This document shows, one piece after another, positions 7,708-17,290 of a DNA stretch of 64,000 nucleotides. Both the position numbers and the translations under genes were made by a program. The stretch is from CAZSMC01 sp964607755. GTDB lineage: Bacteria > Zhuqueibacterota > Zhuqueibacteria > Residuimicrobiales > Krinioviventaceae. Under the pieces are notes generated by a model. That model was given only the letters and a program-made list of their open reading frames with translations, was not told the DNA's origin and searched no databases. Position 1 is the first letter of the stretch. Each line of letters opens with the position of its first letter. The stretch spans positions 9,585 to 73,584 of the forward strand of contig CAZSMC010000015.1 in the NCBI GenBank assembly GCA_964607755.1, written 5' to 3'.

Positions 7708-9372
7708 CTATTTTTTGGGGATGAAAGTATCTTTAATTTTATCTATTTCGTCATTCTTTTTTTCTTTGCACCAATTCAATTCATTTGCCATCAGTGAGGC
7801 GGCATTTTGCAGTGCAGTTGCATCTGGTGGCCCGGCGGTGCCTAATTTCGTCCGCCGCATTACCACATCGGACAAGCTCACTGCCATTTCGTGTTGAATG
7901 GCATAAATGATTTCAGCATTTAGAATTGGCGTTTTTGTGGAGAGTGTTTCGCTTAATTGAGAATCCTGAGTTGTTAATTTTAAAATATCACTGTATTTCG
8001 AACCATAGGTAGACTTTAAATGCTGCAAACTTTTGGGATTGATAAAGTTTTTATCCGGCCGTGAGGTAATAAAATCGGCATAATCATCAATATCCCCCCC
8101 CCAAATTCTACGCTGCGCGCTTTTTGATCTTGCTGGAACGTGATACTGTTTTGCTATTTGATCGATTGCTTTTTCTGCAACATCACGGGAGGTGGTATAT
8201 TTGACCGAAACCAGAGTCAGCAATCCAGCTATGCCGTCTGCTTGCTTATGATCAATGATCCGGAAATGTTTCTGTAATTGAACATCGCCGGTTTTCTCAT
8301 TCACGTTGGCCATCGGCAGCAATCCGCCTAATTGATGAATCACATCATTGCGTTCTATCCTCGTGCCTGGTAGCGCACTGTTCAATTCTCCTAAAAATTC
8401 TTCAATATCCTGCTCGCTGGGCTGATAGTCTTCAGCATTACCATAAAACGGTTTGTGTGCTGTACCTGCCAGTGTGACATGTCGCCAGGGCAGAAAAAAA
8501 AGTAACCGCGAGCCTGTGCTGATGAAAGCGTCCCTGTCTTTGAACCGGGATTTGGTCGAAGCGCCAAAAGCCACATCGCTCAGCCGTTTGTTAATGACCA
8601 GATTCATGGCGGTAGAGTAGTGCACGCGAGGGGATTTTTTCCCGTTTAATAAAGCTAACAAATTATTAATCCACGGTCCCGCAGTATTCAGGGTCATTTT
8701 TGAACGTATTGGGAACGGCGTATTTGTAACAACATCCCTGGCCTTGACGCCTGTTACTCTGGAATCGTGCAACAAAAATTCTTCTGCCCCGACATAATTT
8801 GCTGCAGTGGCGCCTTGTTCAACAGCAGAATGGACAAACGACATCAGTAACCGCTCAGAATTCGACATATAACCATCGTACCACATCGCTCCGCCATTGA
8901 GATTGTTCTGGTCGATATAAGGCACTATATCAAGCAGTTCTGATTTTGATAGCAACCGGCCTGCCGGCAAACGCCTAATTTGGTCCAGAGATTTATTCCG
9001 GTCAGCGCTGATGATATCGTTCAAAAGCAGTGCGAGCCGCATAGCTTCTGGCCCTTTGACCATGTGACCATAAGTTCCCATAACACAAGGCAGTGGATGC
9101 GTCAAATGCGGCGCCACATACATCATGTTACGGCGTTCGCGAATCGATTCGCGCATACGGGCAAAATCTGCGTGTTGAAGATACCGGAGTCCGCCATGAA
9201 TGATTTTAAGACTATTGGAAGAGGTTCCGGAACCAAAGTCATTTTTATCAATCAGGGCAACTTTAAAGCCGCGCAGGACAGCATCCCAGGCAGCGATAGC
9301 GCCGTAAATACCTCCGCCAATAATCAGGATATCAAATTCTTCGTTTGCTAATCTGTCGATTTCTCGCTTCAT
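7708..9372 (-). CDS. glpD: FAD-dependent glycerol-3-phosphate dehydrogenase (GlpD/GlpA type)
   Basis: The 554-residue protein carries the FAD-binding DILIIGGGIYGAIAAWDA (residues 14-31) and the GlpD signature SGTSSNSLKIIHGGLRYLQH. A C-terminal alpha-helical DAO_C-like domain starts around residue 400. GlpD oxidises sn-glycerol 3-phosphate to dihydroxyacetone phosphate and passes electrons to quinone at the inner membrane. No glpF or glpK lies nearby; instead the gene is embedded 9 bases after asnB and 11 before a methyltransferase in the glycan locus. It may act on a glycerol-phosphate decoration or a related alpha-hydroxy substrate rather than in glycerol catabolism. Family assignment is firm; the in vivo substrate is inferred. 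Confidence 0.88.
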   Translation of the reverse strand: MKREIDRLANEEFDILIIGGGIYGAIAAWDAVLRGFKVALIDKNDFGSGTSSNSLKIIHGGLRYLQHADFARMRESIRERRNMMYVAPHLTHPLPCVMGTYGHMVKGPEAMRLALLLNDIISADRNKSLDQIRRLPAGRLLSKSELLDIVPYIDQNNLNGGAMWYDGYMSNSERLLMSFVHSAVEQGATAANYVGAEEFLLHDSRVTGVKARDVVTNTPFPIRSKMTLNTAGPWINNLLALLNGKKSPRVHYSTAMNLVINKRLSDVAFGASTKSRFKDRDAFISTGSRLLFFLPWRHVTLAGTAHKPFYGNAEDYQPSEQDIEEFLGELNSALPGTRIERNDVIHQLGGLLPMANVNEKTGDVQLQKHFRIIDHKQADGIAGLLTLVSVKYTTSRDVAEKAIDQIAKQYHVPARSKSAQRRIWGGDIDDYADFITSRPDKNFINPKSLQHLKSTYGSKYSDILKLTTQDSQLSETLSTKTPILNAEIIYAIQHEMAVSLSDVVMRRTKLGTAGPPDATALQNAASLMANELNWCKEKKNDEIDKIKDTFIPKK

Positions 9373-9381
9373 TTTTTCAAA

Positions 9382-11265
9382 TCAAGATTTCATGTAAAAG
9401 TCGTACCATAAATGAAAAACCATTAATGCCCATAATCGATGACTGTGATTTTCCCGGTTTGCCAAATGCTCTTTTATAAGGCGTTGCACATATTGTGGTG
9501 AAAAAAAGCCTTTTTCGCGAACATTCTTTTCAGAAAGAGCATCTGTCATTAACGGCTTGAGTTCCTGTTTCATCCAGTTTTTTATTGGGATACTAAAACC
9601 TTCCTTGCCTCTGTCCAAAATACTTTGCGGCAAAATGCCCTGCATCGCTTTTTTGAGAATATATTTTGTCTTTTTGTCTCGAATTCGCATGTGAGCTGGA
9701 ATACGCGCTGCAAACTCGACAAAACGGTGATCCAGCAACGGAACACGGGTTTCCAGGGAAGCAGCCATGCTCATCCTGTCGACTTTGACTAAAATATTAT
9801 CAACAAGATAGGTTTTAATATCCACATATTCTTGTTGATCCAGCGGATTATCAGAAGTGACGTTTAAAAACTGTTCTTCAATAAAGCCGTGTGAATCGTA
9901 ACCATTAAGACTTTTTGCAAAGCTGTTACTGTAAAGTAACTCTTTTTCTGCCTGTTGTAAAAAGATCATCCAACGAACATGCTGCAGATTATCTGGCAAT
10001 CTCGTGCCTTCGGTAAAACGTTTAGCTTTATTGATCAATCCTTTTTTCTTTTCAGTGGGCGGTAACGAATTTATAACTGGTTCAATCGCACACTTTCTCA
10101 CAAAAGCAGGCAGCCGGTTATACTTTTGGGCAACCCGCTGAGCCAGGTAAGTATCATAACCGCCTAACAGCTCATCTCCGCCATCGCCGGATAAAACCAC
10201 AGTGACATATTTTCGAGCCATCTCTGAAACGAGCAAAGTGGGAAAAACGGAAAAATCACCAAAAGGCTCATCAAGCTGATGAAGAATTCGTTCAGTCAGC
10301 CGAGTAATATCCGGAGTGATGATTTCTTCATAATGCTCTGTGTCAAAGTGTCTGGCGATCGTGCGGGCAAAAGGTAATTCGTTGTATGAGGATTCATCAA
10401 AACCGATAGAGAAACTTTTTACCTGCTCCGAACTGTTCCGGGTCATCATCGCAACGATAGTACTCGAATCCAGTCCGCCACTCAAAAAGGCACCAAGAGG
10501 AACGTCACTCATTAAACGGATTCTGACGGCATCTTCCAGAATGTTGCGCAATTCGTCACAAAAATCATGTTCCGATTGATCTGCCGCTTTATAATTGAAC
10601 GACCAGTATTGCTGAATATTTATTTGCCCGTTTTGATAGCTTGCCCAGTGTCCTGGCGGCAGTTTGAAAATATTTTTAAAAATACTAAACGGACTGGGAA
10701 TATATTCAAAAGTCAGAAAAGTATCAAGTGCTTTTGGTTCGACAGCCCGGGGAATATCAGGAATTTGCATTATCGATTTCAGTTCTGAGCCAAAAACAAG
10801 TCTGGTATGGTCAACATAATAATATAATGGCTTTATGCCAATCCTGTCACGGGCGAGAAAAACACGCTTTTTATGCTGATCCCAAATCGCAAAGCCAAAC
10901 ATGCCGTTTAATTTGTTTGGACACTCGGTACCGTATTCCTCATAAGCATGGACAATAACTTCAGTGTCTGCGTGTGTTTTAAATGCATGCCCTCTGGACT
11001 CAAGTTCTCGTCGTAACTCCTGATGGTTATAGATCTCTCCGTTAAAAACGATAGCAATTGTCTTATCTTCGTTGTAGATGGGTTGAGCGCCTGTAACCAG
11101 ATCGATAATGCTGAGCCGCCGCATTCCAAGGCCCACATTCTGATGGATGTAAAAACCTTCGTCATCAGGCCCGCGATGAGAAATGACATCGCACATCCGT
11201 TTTACAATAATCCTGTCAACCGGACGTTCGTGATTCCTGTAAACTATACCACAAATACCGCACAT
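9382..11265 (-). CDS. asnB: asparagine synthase (glutamine-hydrolysing), glycan-locus amidotransferase type
   Basis: A 627-residue class II glutamine amidotransferase. The N-terminal nucleophile is Cys2 in MCGICGIV, and the glutaminase domain (1 to about 210) has HRGPDDEGFY and FNGEIYNHQELR. The synthetase domain has the PP-loop FLSGGLDSSTIVAMM (around 260), SGDGGDELLGGYDTY, and the late motif DHRFVEFAARIP. AsnB proteins of this size are frequent in exopolysaccharide loci, where they are thought to amidate uronic acids or other carboxyls; true asparagine synthesis remains possible. Its ATG overlaps the TGA of the preceding glycosyltransferase gene by one base (TGATG), so translation is probably coupled. 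Confidence 0.92.
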   Translation of the reverse strand: MCGICGIVYRNHERPVDRIIVKRMCDVISHRGPDDEGFYIHQNVGLGMRRLSIIDLVTGAQPIYNEDKTIAIVFNGEIYNHQELRRELESRGHAFKTHADTEVIVHAYEEYGTECPNKLNGMFGFAIWDQHKKRVFLARDRIGIKPLYYYVDHTRLVFGSELKSIMQIPDIPRAVEPKALDTFLTFEYIPSPFSIFKNIFKLPPGHWASYQNGQINIQQYWSFNYKAADQSEHDFCDELRNILEDAVRIRLMSDVPLGAFLSGGLDSSTIVAMMTRNSSEQVKSFSIGFDESSYNELPFARTIARHFDTEHYEEIITPDITRLTERILHQLDEPFGDFSVFPTLLVSEMARKYVTVVLSGDGGDELLGGYDTYLAQRVAQKYNRLPAFVRKCAIEPVINSLPPTEKKKGLINKAKRFTEGTRLPDNLQHVRWMIFLQQAEKELLYSNSFAKSLNGYDSHGFIEEQFLNVTSDNPLDQQEYVDIKTYLVDNILVKVDRMSMAASLETRVPLLDHRFVEFAARIPAHMRIRDKKTKYILKKAMQGILPQSILDRGKEGFSIPIKNWMKQELKPLMTDALSEKNVREKGFFSPQYVQRLIKEHLANRENHSHRLWALMVFHLWYDFYMKS

Positions 11266-12479
11266 CAGGATGTCGCTTCCAAAGTTTTTTCAATAACCAA
11301 TTGAGTTTTGTCAAGATACGACTGATAACTGAAAGCATTCTCTGCAAGTTTTTTGGCATTTTTTACAAGGTGCGAGGTTTTATCCGAATTGGTCAACGCC
11401 ACAACAATGCCCTTGGCAAATGCCTCAGAGGAAGGTTCCACAAGAATGGCCACAGAGTCATTCAATATTTGTGTGTGAGTCACATGACGGGTAGCTACAA
11501 CCGGTTTCCCGGAACGTAAATACGAATAAATTTTGAGTGGCGAATTTGTACCCTGCAAGCGGGGTGAAACCAGCACATCTGCCAACGAAACGAAACCTGG
11601 AATGACCTCAGGCGGCTGAAATCCTGTGAAGGTGAAATAGGGCGAAACATTTTGTTCTTTCGCTATCTGTGAATAGTAATCGACCTGTACTGTTTGGCCG
11701 CCAACAAGAACAAAGTGGACGAGACCTTCAAGTTGCTCAATGACTTTTACAGCGCTTTTTATTAACAGATCAATTCCTTGATATGGCTCGAACGTGCCGT
11801 AATACAGCACAATTGGGGACTTTAGATTATATTTTTGCTGTAAATTGTTTTTATTCTCCAAAGGTGGAAAAACGACGCTGTTATCTGCAACGTTCTCGAT
11901 CAATAGGCTCTGTTTTTCAGGAAAATGTTGTTCGACATAATTTTGTAATTCCGGACAGATTGTAATTGCAGCGGCTGAGTTTTTTATAACCCACGACTCG
12001 AGTTTTTCAAACAGCCGGATAAAGAACCTGGAGGTTGTAAATTTAAAATTGTGCAATTGTTGGGGTAAACTGGAATGCATATCATAGAGATGAGGAATAT
12101 GAAAAAGTTTTGCCAATGGGACGCCCCAGAATGCCGCCTCTTCGTGGGTGTGAATGATGTCGTATTTGTTCGTTAAAAGCAGTTTCAAAGTTACAAAAAT
12201 CAAAAAAATATCCAAAAATGCTTTCGTCCTGGATGGCCCGATTTTTACGTTTTTGATAAACGGTAAAGAAAGAGCCCTATAGATGGACAGATTTTGGATA
12301 GCGATATTCTGGCCGAGATGATATGTACATAGATCAATTTTATGGCCTAAATGAGAAAGTGCTTTTATACGATGCAATACGCTAAACGGAGTACCGCGGG
12401 GTTGAAACCAGGGTTGCGGTGCTATCATTAAGATACGGGAAGGAGGAGATTCTTTTTTGCGCTGAATTGTGTGTTTCAT
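11265..12479 (-). CDS. GT4-family glycosyltransferase
   Basis: A 404-residue glycosyltransferase with a GT-B fold. The N-terminal acceptor half has PWFQPRGTPFSVLHRIKAL and HTHEEAAFWG. The donor half has VLYYGTFEPYQGIDLLIKSA, FVLVGG, and FTGFQPPEVIPGFVSLADVLVSP. The nucleotide-sugar-binding element reads NSPLKIYSYLRSGKPVVAT, in place of the more usual ExxGxxxxE arrangement, with Lys and Tyr at the second part. It should add a sugar to a lipid-linked intermediate on the cytosolic face. No strong Shine-Dalgarno is next to the chosen ATG (AAGG lies 14 bases away), so the start is less certain than the family. Confidence 0.88.
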   Translation of the reverse strand: MKHTIQRKKESPPSRILMIAPQPWFQPRGTPFSVLHRIKALSHLGHKIDLCTYHLGQNIAIQNLSIYRALSLPFIKNVKIGPSRTKAFLDIFLIFVTLKLLLTNKYDIIHTHEEAAFWGVPLAKLFHIPHLYDMHSSLPQQLHNFKFTTSRFFIRLFEKLESWVIKNSAAAITICPELQNYVEQHFPEKQSLLIENVADNSVVFPPLENKNNLQQKYNLKSPIVLYYGTFEPYQGIDLLIKSAVKVIEQLEGLVHFVLVGGQTVQVDYYSQIAKEQNVSPYFTFTGFQPPEVIPGFVSLADVLVSPRLQGTNSPLKIYSYLRSGKPVVATRHVTHTQILNDSVAILVEPSSEAFAKGIVVALTNSDKTSHLVKNAKKLAENAFSYQSYLDKTQLVIEKTLEATS

Positions 12480-12528
12480 TTATATCTGATAAACCTTTTT
12501 GTTGTTTGCTGTCCATGGGCAAGACCTT

Positions 12529-13986
12529 TTATCTGGCACCATATCCTAATAATACTGAAACAAAAGTCCGGGCCATGAGTTTCATGTCGAGCCATAACGA
12601 CCAGTTATCAATATATTCCAGGTCCATTTTCATCCAGTTTTCAAAACTGATCTGGTTACGTCCGCTTACTTGCCATGTACATGTTATGCCGGGTTTCAAG
12701 CTGAGACGGCGGCGTTGCCAAACCTGATAGTTTTCAACTTCACTTTTAAGCGGAGGTCGTGGGCCCACAATGCTCATGTCGCCAGCTAATACGTTGAAGA
12801 ACTGGGGCAATTCATCAATGCTCGTTTTTCTGAGAAAAGAGCCAATAGCTGTGATTCTTGGATCTTTTTCAATTTTAAAGACAGGGCCGTCCATTTCATT
12901 ATGCTCAATTAACTTTGCTTTCAGTTCCTCTGCATCGGCCACCATAGAACGAAATTTATAAAGGGTGAAACGGCGACCGTTCAAGCCAACTCTTTCCTGT
13001 TTGAATAATATCGGTCCCTTTGATGTGGTTTTAATCAGAATAGCAACAATCAACATCAGGGGAGAGAAAAAAACAATAGCAGTAAACGAGACGATAATAT
13101 CCATGATCCTTTTCAGGAAAAGCTGCCACTCTTTGGCATAGAATGTTTTGAACTCTAATAACGGAAATCCATCAAAATCTGTTTGGTGGGCTTTGGCAAT
13201 GTGAAGATTGTACAAATCCAATGAAATGGACGTTGCCACCCCCAGTTTTTCACACTCTAAAATTGCTTCTTCGATTCGATCCAGCCAGAGCCGGGGGACG
13301 ACAAAAATGACCCGATCAATGACCAGTCTGTTGACGATAAAAGGTATATCCTGAATTCGCCCCACCACCCGGGCGCCTTCAATAGTTTTGCCAAAATGGT
13401 CGGGTTCGTCATCTACCAGACCGACGATATGAAGCCCCCAATTGGCATGGTTATTAACACGTTTTATAAATTCAACTGCCCGTTTATTTGTACCGACAAT
13501 GAGCAAATTCTCTTGATAATATCCTTTGGAGTGGATTTGTTCTAATAAATAATTAAATCCTATCTTTTCAAGAGCCACGAGTAAAAAGGCAGTGACTGAA
13601 TAAACCAGAAAGAATAAACGGCTGGCCATCTCGATTTTGCTCATAAAGATAAAACTGCCCGCAACAAAACCAGCCCAAATACTTGAAATTAACAATAGTT
13701 TTAATAATTCCGGAATAGACCGAAGGCGGAAATTTACATAAAGTCCATTAAGATGGAAAAGGATTGACCAAATAAGGGGAAAGCCTAAAAACATCATCCA
13801 GTATTGTTGGGTAAAGTACAATGCGCCTTGAAAAGTGGTATCAATGGCATAGGCCTTTACATTGATTTCAAAGAGATGGCGAATAACTTCATCCAAAAAG
13901 TAAGCAACAAAAAAAGATAAAAAAAGAACCGCTATATCAAGGATCTTCATCAAAGTTGTGATAAATTTATCTTTATCTGATAGCAT
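12529..13986 (-). CDS. exopolysaccharide polyprenyl-phosphate sugar phosphotransferase (WbaP/WcaJ family)
   Basis: The 485-residue protein starts the glycan repeat by loading a sugar 1-phosphate on undecaprenyl phosphate. It has four hydrophobic N-terminal segments (about residues 10-140), a Rossmann-like CoA-binding region (LLIVGTNKRAVEFIKRV, about 160-175), and a fifth membrane segment. The catalytic domain is KRIMDIIVSFTAIVFFSPLM then GPILFKQERVGLNGRRFTLYKFRSM, SIDELPQFFNVLAGDMSIVGPRPP, and KPGITCTWQVSGRNQ. Gene order (after a UDP-glucuronate epimerase-like gene) is compatible with a galactose, glucose or uronic acid start sugar, but the specificity cannot be read from sequence. Confidence 0.93.
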   Translation of the reverse strand: MLSDKDKFITTLMKILDIAVLFLSFFVAYFLDEVIRHLFEINVKAYAIDTTFQGALYFTQQYWMMFLGFPLIWSILFHLNGLYVNFRLRSIPELLKLLLISSIWAGFVAGSFIFMSKIEMASRLFFLVYSVTAFLLVALEKIGFNYLLEQIHSKGYYQENLLIVGTNKRAVEFIKRVNNHANWGLHIVGLVDDEPDHFGKTIEGARVVGRIQDIPFIVNRLVIDRVIFVVPRLWLDRIEEAILECEKLGVATSISLDLYNLHIAKAHQTDFDGFPLLEFKTFYAKEWQLFLKRIMDIIVSFTAIVFFSPLMLIVAILIKTTSKGPILFKQERVGLNGRRFTLYKFRSMVADAEELKAKLIEHNEMDGPVFKIEKDPRITAIGSFLRKTSIDELPQFFNVLAGDMSIVGPRPPLKSEVENYQVWQRRRLSLKPGITCTWQVSGRNQISFENWMKMDLEYIDNWSLWLDMKLMARTFVSVLLGYGAR

Positions 13987-14001
13987 TTGGAATCGATCTT
14001 T

Positions 14002-14946
14002 TTATTGAGCCTTATACCATTGTACGAATTTTTTTACCCCCTCTTTAATCAGTGTCTTTGGATGATAACCGAGTTCAGATTGAGCACGGGCGATGTCGGC
14101 AAAAGTAATCGGGACATCACCTTTTTGTTCTGGTAAAAAGTTCAATTTTGCTTCTTTGCCCAACGAGTCCTCAATTACATTTATCAGGTCGAGTAATTTT
14201 ACTGTATGAGATTCACCGAGGTTATAAATCCGGTATCCGTTGCAGTGATCGATTGCACCACGGAGACCCTGAATGATATCTTTAATAAAAGTATAATCTC
14301 TTTGACTGTTCCCTCTGCCGAATACAGGAATAGCCTGGCCCTCATCAATCAAACGGGTAAATTTATGAATGGCCATGTCCGGCCGTTGCCGAGGACCATA
14401 GACAGTAAAAAAGCGCAAGCAGTTAACAGAGATGTTATACAAACTATGATAGGTATAGCAAACAAGTTCTCCTGCTTTTTTAGTCGCGGCATAGGTTGAC
14501 ACAGGATTGTCCACAGGATCGTCCTCGTGAAAGGGAACTTTTTTATTGGCACCGTAAACAGAGGAAGATGATGCAAAGATAAACTTTTGGATTTGGTATC
14601 TTTTACAAAGTTCCAAAAGATTCATCGTACCCTGAATATTTACCCGTTGGTATAGAAAAGGTTGTTCGATAGAAGGGCGAACGCCTGCTCTTGCTGCTAA
14701 ATGGACAACGACATTAAAATCCTCATTTTTGAACAATCTCTCACATGCTTTAAAATTTAAAATATCCTCTTCAATGACCCGAAAATTTGGATGCTTTACA
14801 ATCTTTGAGATATTCTGTCGTTTTCTTTCAGGATTATAATAAGTATTAAAATTATCAATGCAAACAATGAAATGACCATCATTCAGTAAACTTTCAGAGA
14901 GATGCGATCCAATAAAACCAGCTCCGCCAGTAACAAGAAATCTCAT
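14002..14946 (-). CDS. UDP-glucuronate 4-epimerase-like SDR
   Basis: This extended SDR (314 residues) has the NAD motif TGGAGFIGSHLSESL at the N-terminus, ASSSSVYGANKKVPF, and the catalytic YAATKKAGE (YxxxK) near residue 147. The stretch CLRFFTVYGPRQRPDMAIHKFTR closely follows the UDP-glucuronate/UDP-galacturonate 4-epimerase pattern (RFFTVYGPxxRPDMA). It would convert UDP-glucuronate to UDP-galacturonate in the cytosol, giving an acidic sugar for the polysaccharide. UDP-glucose or GDP-sugar epimerase activity cannot be excluded. It lies 14 bases after the tyrosine-kinase gene and 15 before the initiating transferase. Confidence 0.87.
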   Translation of the reverse strand: MRFLVTGGAGFIGSHLSESLLNDGHFIVCIDNFNTYYNPERKRQNISKIVKHPNFRVIEEDILNFKACERLFKNEDFNVVVHLAARAGVRPSIEQPFLYQRVNIQGTMNLLELCKRYQIQKFIFASSSSVYGANKKVPFHEDDPVDNPVSTYAATKKAGELVCYTYHSLYNISVNCLRFFTVYGPRQRPDMAIHKFTRLIDEGQAIPVFGRGNSQRDYTFIKDIIQGLRGAIDHCNGYRIYNLGESHTVKLLDLINVIEDSLGKEAKLNFLPEQKGDVPITFADIARAQSELGYHPKTLIKEGVKKFVQWYKAQ

Positions 14947-14960
14947 TTTCGAATACTCGT

Positions 14961-17279
14961 TTAATAGTGATAATAGCTGTAATATTTTTTAACTCGTTCT
15001 TCTTCGGTTCCGTTAATGATGACGCCAATGACATTGGCAGGTACGTTTTTAAAAACCTCCAATTTTTCTTTAGCTTCCTTTTTATTTGTATCACCCGCCC
15101 GGACGACTATAGAGACGGCATCGACCTGAGTGCCCAGGACTACAGAATCAGTCGCCGCTTCGAGAGGGGGAGCATCAAAAATGATAAAATCGAACTTCCG
15201 TCCAGCCTCTAGTAGAAATCTCTCCATTTGCCGAGAACCTAACAGTTCCGATGGATTAGGAATCATTGAACCGCAACTTATCGTAGATAAATTCGGAATA
15301 TGAGTAGGTTGAACAATACTGCTCAGTGTGGCACTGTTACTTAAATAATTTGTCAAGCCTGGTGTCTTTTTACAGCCAAAGGTATTGTGTTGCACGCCTC
15401 TGCGCAGGTCGGCATCGACCAGCAAAGTATAACTTCGCTGCTGGGCCATGATGATTGCCAGATTACTGGCTGTAAACGATTTACCTTCTTCTGGTTTTGT
15501 GCTTGTGATCAAGAGAGAACGTATCCGGCCGGTTTCTTTTGAGAACATGAGATGAGTTCTGAGCGCTCTATATGATTCGCCGATTGCCGTGGGAGAGTAA
15601 TCGTGCGTGACTAATTGATTGTCTATTCGTTTTGCTTTTTCATAGTCAGAATATTCAGGAATATCCTGAAAAGCAACGAAAGGTATTTTACCTAATATAT
15701 TCAATCCCAAAGTTTTCTCGACATCTTTTACCGTATAAATTGATCGGTCCAAAGCATCGATGGTCACCGAAAGCAAAAGGCCAAGCAAGAGGCCCAATCC
15801 ACCACCTAATAACGCACGGGTTTCTTTGCCGGGATTAATCGGTGAATGCGGTTTTTCTGCTGGTTCTATGATGCCGATTGTCTCACCCTCTACGGTATCT
15901 GAGACGATTATTTTTTGCATTTCGGTGTAAAGATAAGTGTATAAATCCTCATCTATTTTCTTACTTCGCTCCAATTCCATCAGGCGGTATTCATCGTCAG
16001 GCAAAGAACGCAGTTTTTCCTGTAACTCTTCGGCCCGTCTTTTTAATTCTGCTTCTCTGGCTGCCAGGGTGTTGCGATATTTCGAGGCAAAGGATATGAT
16101 CTGTTGCTGGGTTGAATCAATTTGCGCACGTATGTTTTGTAACTCTGGATTATCGATGGAGTATCTTTGATAAAGATCAGCATATTTTTCTTCAAGGTTT
16201 TCCAGTCTGCCCCGATAAATTACAAGTTCAGATTCATCCTGCATTGCCGGAAAACGCGCAATTTGATGCACAATAAGACGACGAAGATCTTTATCTTCTT
16301 CATCAACAGATTCAAGTTTTTCCAAATAGTTAGTCAGCTCTTGACGTTGACGGGGTAATAGCTCCAGGTAACGGTCATTTTGCTTCATTTGCTGCAATAG
16401 ATCCTGCTTTTCCGCATCCAGAGAAAGTGGGTATTTTTCATAAAAGTTACGAAGCGCTGCTTCGCTTTTTCGCATTTTTTCTTCAGCGACTTCTAATCTC
16501 TGGCGAAGCATTCTTCTATGATTATCTACATCTCTGGATTCGAGCTTTAATGCTTCATCCATATAAACTTGAGCGACTTTATTCAGCTTTTTAGGTAATA
16601 CCTCAGGATCGGTACCTACCATTTCAAGGATCATAAAGTTTCCAGTGCGAGAAAATCGTGCCGTAAGAGAATTTTCAATATTATTGACAGCCTGTGGAAA
16701 GGGTATGATTTTAAACGTCGCTTCATTAGAAAGTTTTACAAATTCTGGTGTTAAGCGGAACGTCATGCCGTTCACTGAACGTGGTTCTTCAACGGCTGAC
16801 CAGACCGCTGCGCTATCTACTAACACTTTGCCATCTTTGTCTATTTTATAAAGATAATAGTCACCTATTTCTGTAACCACTACTTTATATGTACCTGTCT
16901 CTGGAGATTTGGTTGTGTGATATGTTTCAAATACATTATCGAGTGATTGATGGACGCTATCCACGAGTACGAACCCTTCACCCAGCGACGATGCCAGCCG
17001 TTCAGAGAACATACGGCTGCGCATTTCCGCCTGTCTGACATCGTTGAGTATTCGTCTGCCCTCGTTGCTAAACTTTTTAGATTGGATCGTTACTTGACAT
17101 TTATACACAGGTATTTCGCTCTTGGCTTTGTAGTAAAAAGGAACAGCTGTGAGTATCATGAGAATTAATATGATCCATTTCCTTTCCCACATACCTTTAA
17201 AATATTTGGAAAAGTCAAGTTGAGGGGCTTCGCGAGGATCCAACTGCTGATCCACAATGTCATAGTCTTCGTATGCCAT
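14961..17279 (-). CDS. polysaccharide co-polymerase / tyrosine autokinase (Wzc/GumC-like)
   Basis: A 772-residue bacterial tyrosine kinase controlling chain length and export. The N-terminal Wzz domain has a first membrane helix around residues 35-50, followed by a long periplasmic coiled-coil region rich in E/K/R (about 230-440). A second helix (LLGGGLGLLLGLLLSV) precedes the cytosolic kinase. The kinase has Walker A (TKPEEGKSFTASNLA, about residue 590), Walker A' (LLVDADLRRG) and Walker B (FDFIIFDAPP). The C-terminal KKYYSYYHY is the tyrosine cluster expected for autophosphorylation. It follows the export-protein gene by 11 bases; together they form the trans-envelope export core. Confidence 0.94.
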   Translation of the reverse strand: MAYEDYDIVDQQLDPREAPQLDFSKYFKGMWERKWIILILMILTAVPFYYKAKSEIPVYKCQVTIQSKKFSNEGRRILNDVRQAEMRSRMFSERLASSLGEGFVLVDSVHQSLDNVFETYHTTKSPETGTYKVVVTEIGDYYLYKIDKDGKVLVDSAAVWSAVEEPRSVNGMTFRLTPEFVKLSNEATFKIIPFPQAVNNIENSLTARFSRTGNFMILEMVGTDPEVLPKKLNKVAQVYMDEALKLESRDVDNHRRMLRQRLEVAEEKMRKSEAALRNFYEKYPLSLDAEKQDLLQQMKQNDRYLELLPRQRQELTNYLEKLESVDEEDKDLRRLIVHQIARFPAMQDESELVIYRGRLENLEEKYADLYQRYSIDNPELQNIRAQIDSTQQQIISFASKYRNTLAAREAELKRRAEELQEKLRSLPDDEYRLMELERSKKIDEDLYTYLYTEMQKIIVSDTVEGETIGIIEPAEKPHSPINPGKETRALLGGGLGLLLGLLLSVTIDALDRSIYTVKDVEKTLGLNILGKIPFVAFQDIPEYSDYEKAKRIDNQLVTHDYSPTAIGESYRALRTHLMFSKETGRIRSLLITSTKPEEGKSFTASNLAIIMAQQRSYTLLVDADLRRGVQHNTFGCKKTPGLTNYLSNSATLSSIVQPTHIPNLSTISCGSMIPNPSELLGSRQMERFLLEAGRKFDFIIFDAPPLEAATDSVVLGTQVDAVSIVVRAGDTNKKEAKEKLEVFKNVPANVIGVIINGTEEERVKKYYSYYHY

Positions 17280-17290
17280 AGACCTAAATA

